Shown here: in pieces, positions 6,741-7,910 of the stretch
How positions within the stretch are numbered: the first letter of the stretch is position 1
How the letters are laid out: each line of letters opens with the position of its first letter
Source: Planctomycetota bacterium
GTDB taxonomy: Bacteria; Planctomycetota; Phycisphaerae; Tepidisphaerales; Tepidisphaeraceae
Assembly (NCBI GenBank): GCA_029777755.1
Contig: JAKORQ010000668.1
Span: 1 to 7,910 of the forward strand
DNA: 7,910 nucleotides
Direction: 5' to 3'
Translations under genes and position numbers: made by a program
The notes under the pieces: generated by a model
What the model saw: the letters and a program-made list of their open reading frames with translations, nothing else
Told to the model about the DNA's origin: nothing
Database searches by the model: none

Positions 6741-7910
6741 CTAGGACTTCTTAGCGGCTGCGTCGATCGCACGCTCGATCTCGGCCTTGCCGCCAACGGG
6801 CAGTCCGACGAATACCTTATGGACCTTGCCATCAGGGGCGATGATGACGGTCAGCGGGATGCCATCGATCCCCAGCTTACTGTACGTCTCCTCGGCGTCC
6901 ATCAGCACCGGCAGCTCAAGATTTCGTGCGGCCAGGAACTTCCTGATCGTCTGCTCATCCTCGCCGACATTGATGGCAAAGACCTCCACGTTTGAGTCCT
7001 TGCGAGCCTTGTGAATCTCGGCGACGTCCGGCAGCCCATGCACACAGGGCGGGCACCATGACGCCCAGAAATCCAGGAGGATAACCTTGCCCTTGTGGTC
7101 GGCGAGGTTGAACGGCTTGCCATCCATGGTGGTTATCGTCAGTTCCGGCAACGGCTTGCCGACAAGATGTTCGCCCTCGGCGCCAGCCATGGTTGGCACT
7201 TCCCGCGCCTGGGCAGGCGGTGTCCAGGCGAGCGATTCATCCGTCACCTGGGCATCGGGCTGGACGCTGGAGTAATCGAACACCACCACGGCGCTGTTGA
7301 CCTGCTCCGCACCGCGGCTGCGCATCATCTCGGCCATGTCATAGCGAGCCTGTACCAGCAGGTTCGTCTGGGGATCAAACGCCAGTTGAATCTCGCGTCC
7401 ATCCCCGGCCGTGTAGGCGATTGTCGGCTTTGTGTTCTCACCCTCAGCCTCAAGCAGGCGCACGCGCTTGCCGCCCTCGATCAGGTCGGCAACAGAGTTT
7501 TCCGAGATCGCCAGTAACAGCCCGGGATTCTGCACTTCCAGCACCTGCCCAAACACGCCGGGGAGGTCACGGTAGCTGCCCTTCGCCGCGGGAGCGTCGA
7601 GCGTGGTGTAGACATCCTGGGTCAATTCGTACAGGTACATCCGCTGCCCGGTGGAACCGAACTGCAGCCTGTCCTTGACCTCATGGCGATACTGCCGGGG
7701 CGCCTTGTACTGCGAGGTGAAGGAGACTGACTGCTTGTCGGTCTGCCCGCCAATGTTGATATCCACGGAGATCTGGCCATCCAGCTTGAGCGACTCAAGC
7801 TGCCCGTAGGCTGACTTGACCTTGTCGATCAGTACCTGGGCCTCTGGGGTTGGGACATTGGGATCCTGTTTCTGCTGCGCCATCACGGGAACGGCAAGGC
7901 AGATTCCAAA
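6741..7910 (-). CDS. Exported LolA/DUF2092-like domain fused to TlpA-type thioredoxin, 5'-truncated by window edge
   Basis: 389 residues are visible and the start lies beyond the right edge. Reading upstream of the GTG/ATG pair at 7886-7881 gives FGICLAVPVMA followed by QQKQD, the end of a signal peptide with a likely cleavage after VMA. The protein should therefore work outside the cytoplasm. Residues about 20-230 form a beta-rich LolA/DUF2092-like domain: a 'VKSAYGQLESLKLDGQISVDI' type opening, FTSQYKAPRQYRHEV, then repeated strands. Residues about 250-388 are a TlpA/ResA-type thioredoxin: GKPLPELTITTMDGKPFNLADHKGKVILLDFWASW leads into the redox pair C286-P-P-C289, and the cis-proline P352 lies in GIPLTVI. 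The likely role is envelope thiol-disulfide exchange, with the N-terminal domain perhaps binding a lipid-like or hydrophobic partner. That last point is inferred from fold resemblance. It converges on the GNAT gene. The family is firm for the thioredoxin part and moderate for the N-terminal domain. Confidence 0.9.
   Translation of the reverse strand, partial: FGICLAVPVMAQQKQDPNVPTPEAQVLIDKVKSAYGQLESLKLDGQISVDINIGGQTDKQSVSFTSQYKAPRQYRHEVKDRLQFGSTGQRMYLYELTQDVYTTLDAPAAKGSYRDLPGVFGQVLEVQNPGLLLAISENSVADLIEGGKRVRLLEAEGENTKPTIAYTAGDGREIQLAFDPQTNLLVQARYDMAEMMRSRGAEQVNSAVVVFDYSSVQPDAQVTDESLAWTPPAQAREVPTMAGAEGEHLVGKPLPELTITTMDGKPFNLADHKGKVILLDFWASWCPPCVHGLPDVAEIHKARKDSNVEVFAINVGEDEQTIRKFLAARNLELPVLMDAEETYSKLGIDGIPLTVIIAPDGKVHKVFVGLPVGGKAEIERAIDAAAKKS

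Noticed and set aside
1..7910. CRISPR array, tRNA or rRNA gene, IS transposase, phage or defence genes
   Set aside because: No regularly spaced repeats, cloverleaf-like sequences, rRNA blocks or matching protein motifs were seen on either strand.

Overview
This 7.9 kb window of GC-rich bacterial chromosome (roughly 60% GC by eye) carries six protein genes. It has no phage, IS transposase, CRISPR or RNA-gene signature. Three genes are readily recognised core or housekeeping genes: sdhB (succinate dehydrogenase iron-sulfur subunit, Bacillus-like type), truD (tRNA pseudouridine-13 synthase) and mnmG/gidA (tRNA U34 modification). The other three are lineage-flavoured genes: a small membrane-anchored protein of unknown function, a multi-domain GNAT acetyltransferase, and an exported protein joining a LolA/DUF2092-like domain to a TlpA-type thioredoxin. 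The Bacillus-like SdhB, the thioredoxin fusion and the triple-GNAT protein fit a soil or environmental phylum such as Armatimonadota or a neighbour (Chloroflexota, Planctomycetota). That placement is inference, not proof.

Layout, left to right: the 3' part of sdhB (+, start beyond the left edge) with a strong intrinsic terminator; truD (+); a hypothetical membrane protein (+); a roughly 300-base convergent gap; mnmG (-); a divergent promoter region; the GNAT gene (+); a second convergent gap of 270 bases; and the thioredoxin gene (-, start beyond the right edge). The two tRNA-modification genes lie on opposite strands and do not form an operon. Each transcription unit looks short, one or two genes.

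The most interesting content is non-coding. The two convergent gaps (2792-3089 and 6471-6740) are diverged copies of one repeat in the same orientation. Each begins immediately after the stop codon of the plus-strand gene. Each has near-perfect inverted repeats about 225 bases apart, and each contains internal hairpins at matching positions. Two of these hairpins differ between copies by paired, pairing-preserving base changes. This points to a structured intergenic element (RNA, MITE-like or REP-like) that is probably dispersed through the genome.

Both edge genes are truncated by the window. Their first internal ATG/GTG codons are not their true starts: reading upstream in frame reveals conserved SdhB sequence on the left and the end of a signal peptide on the right.
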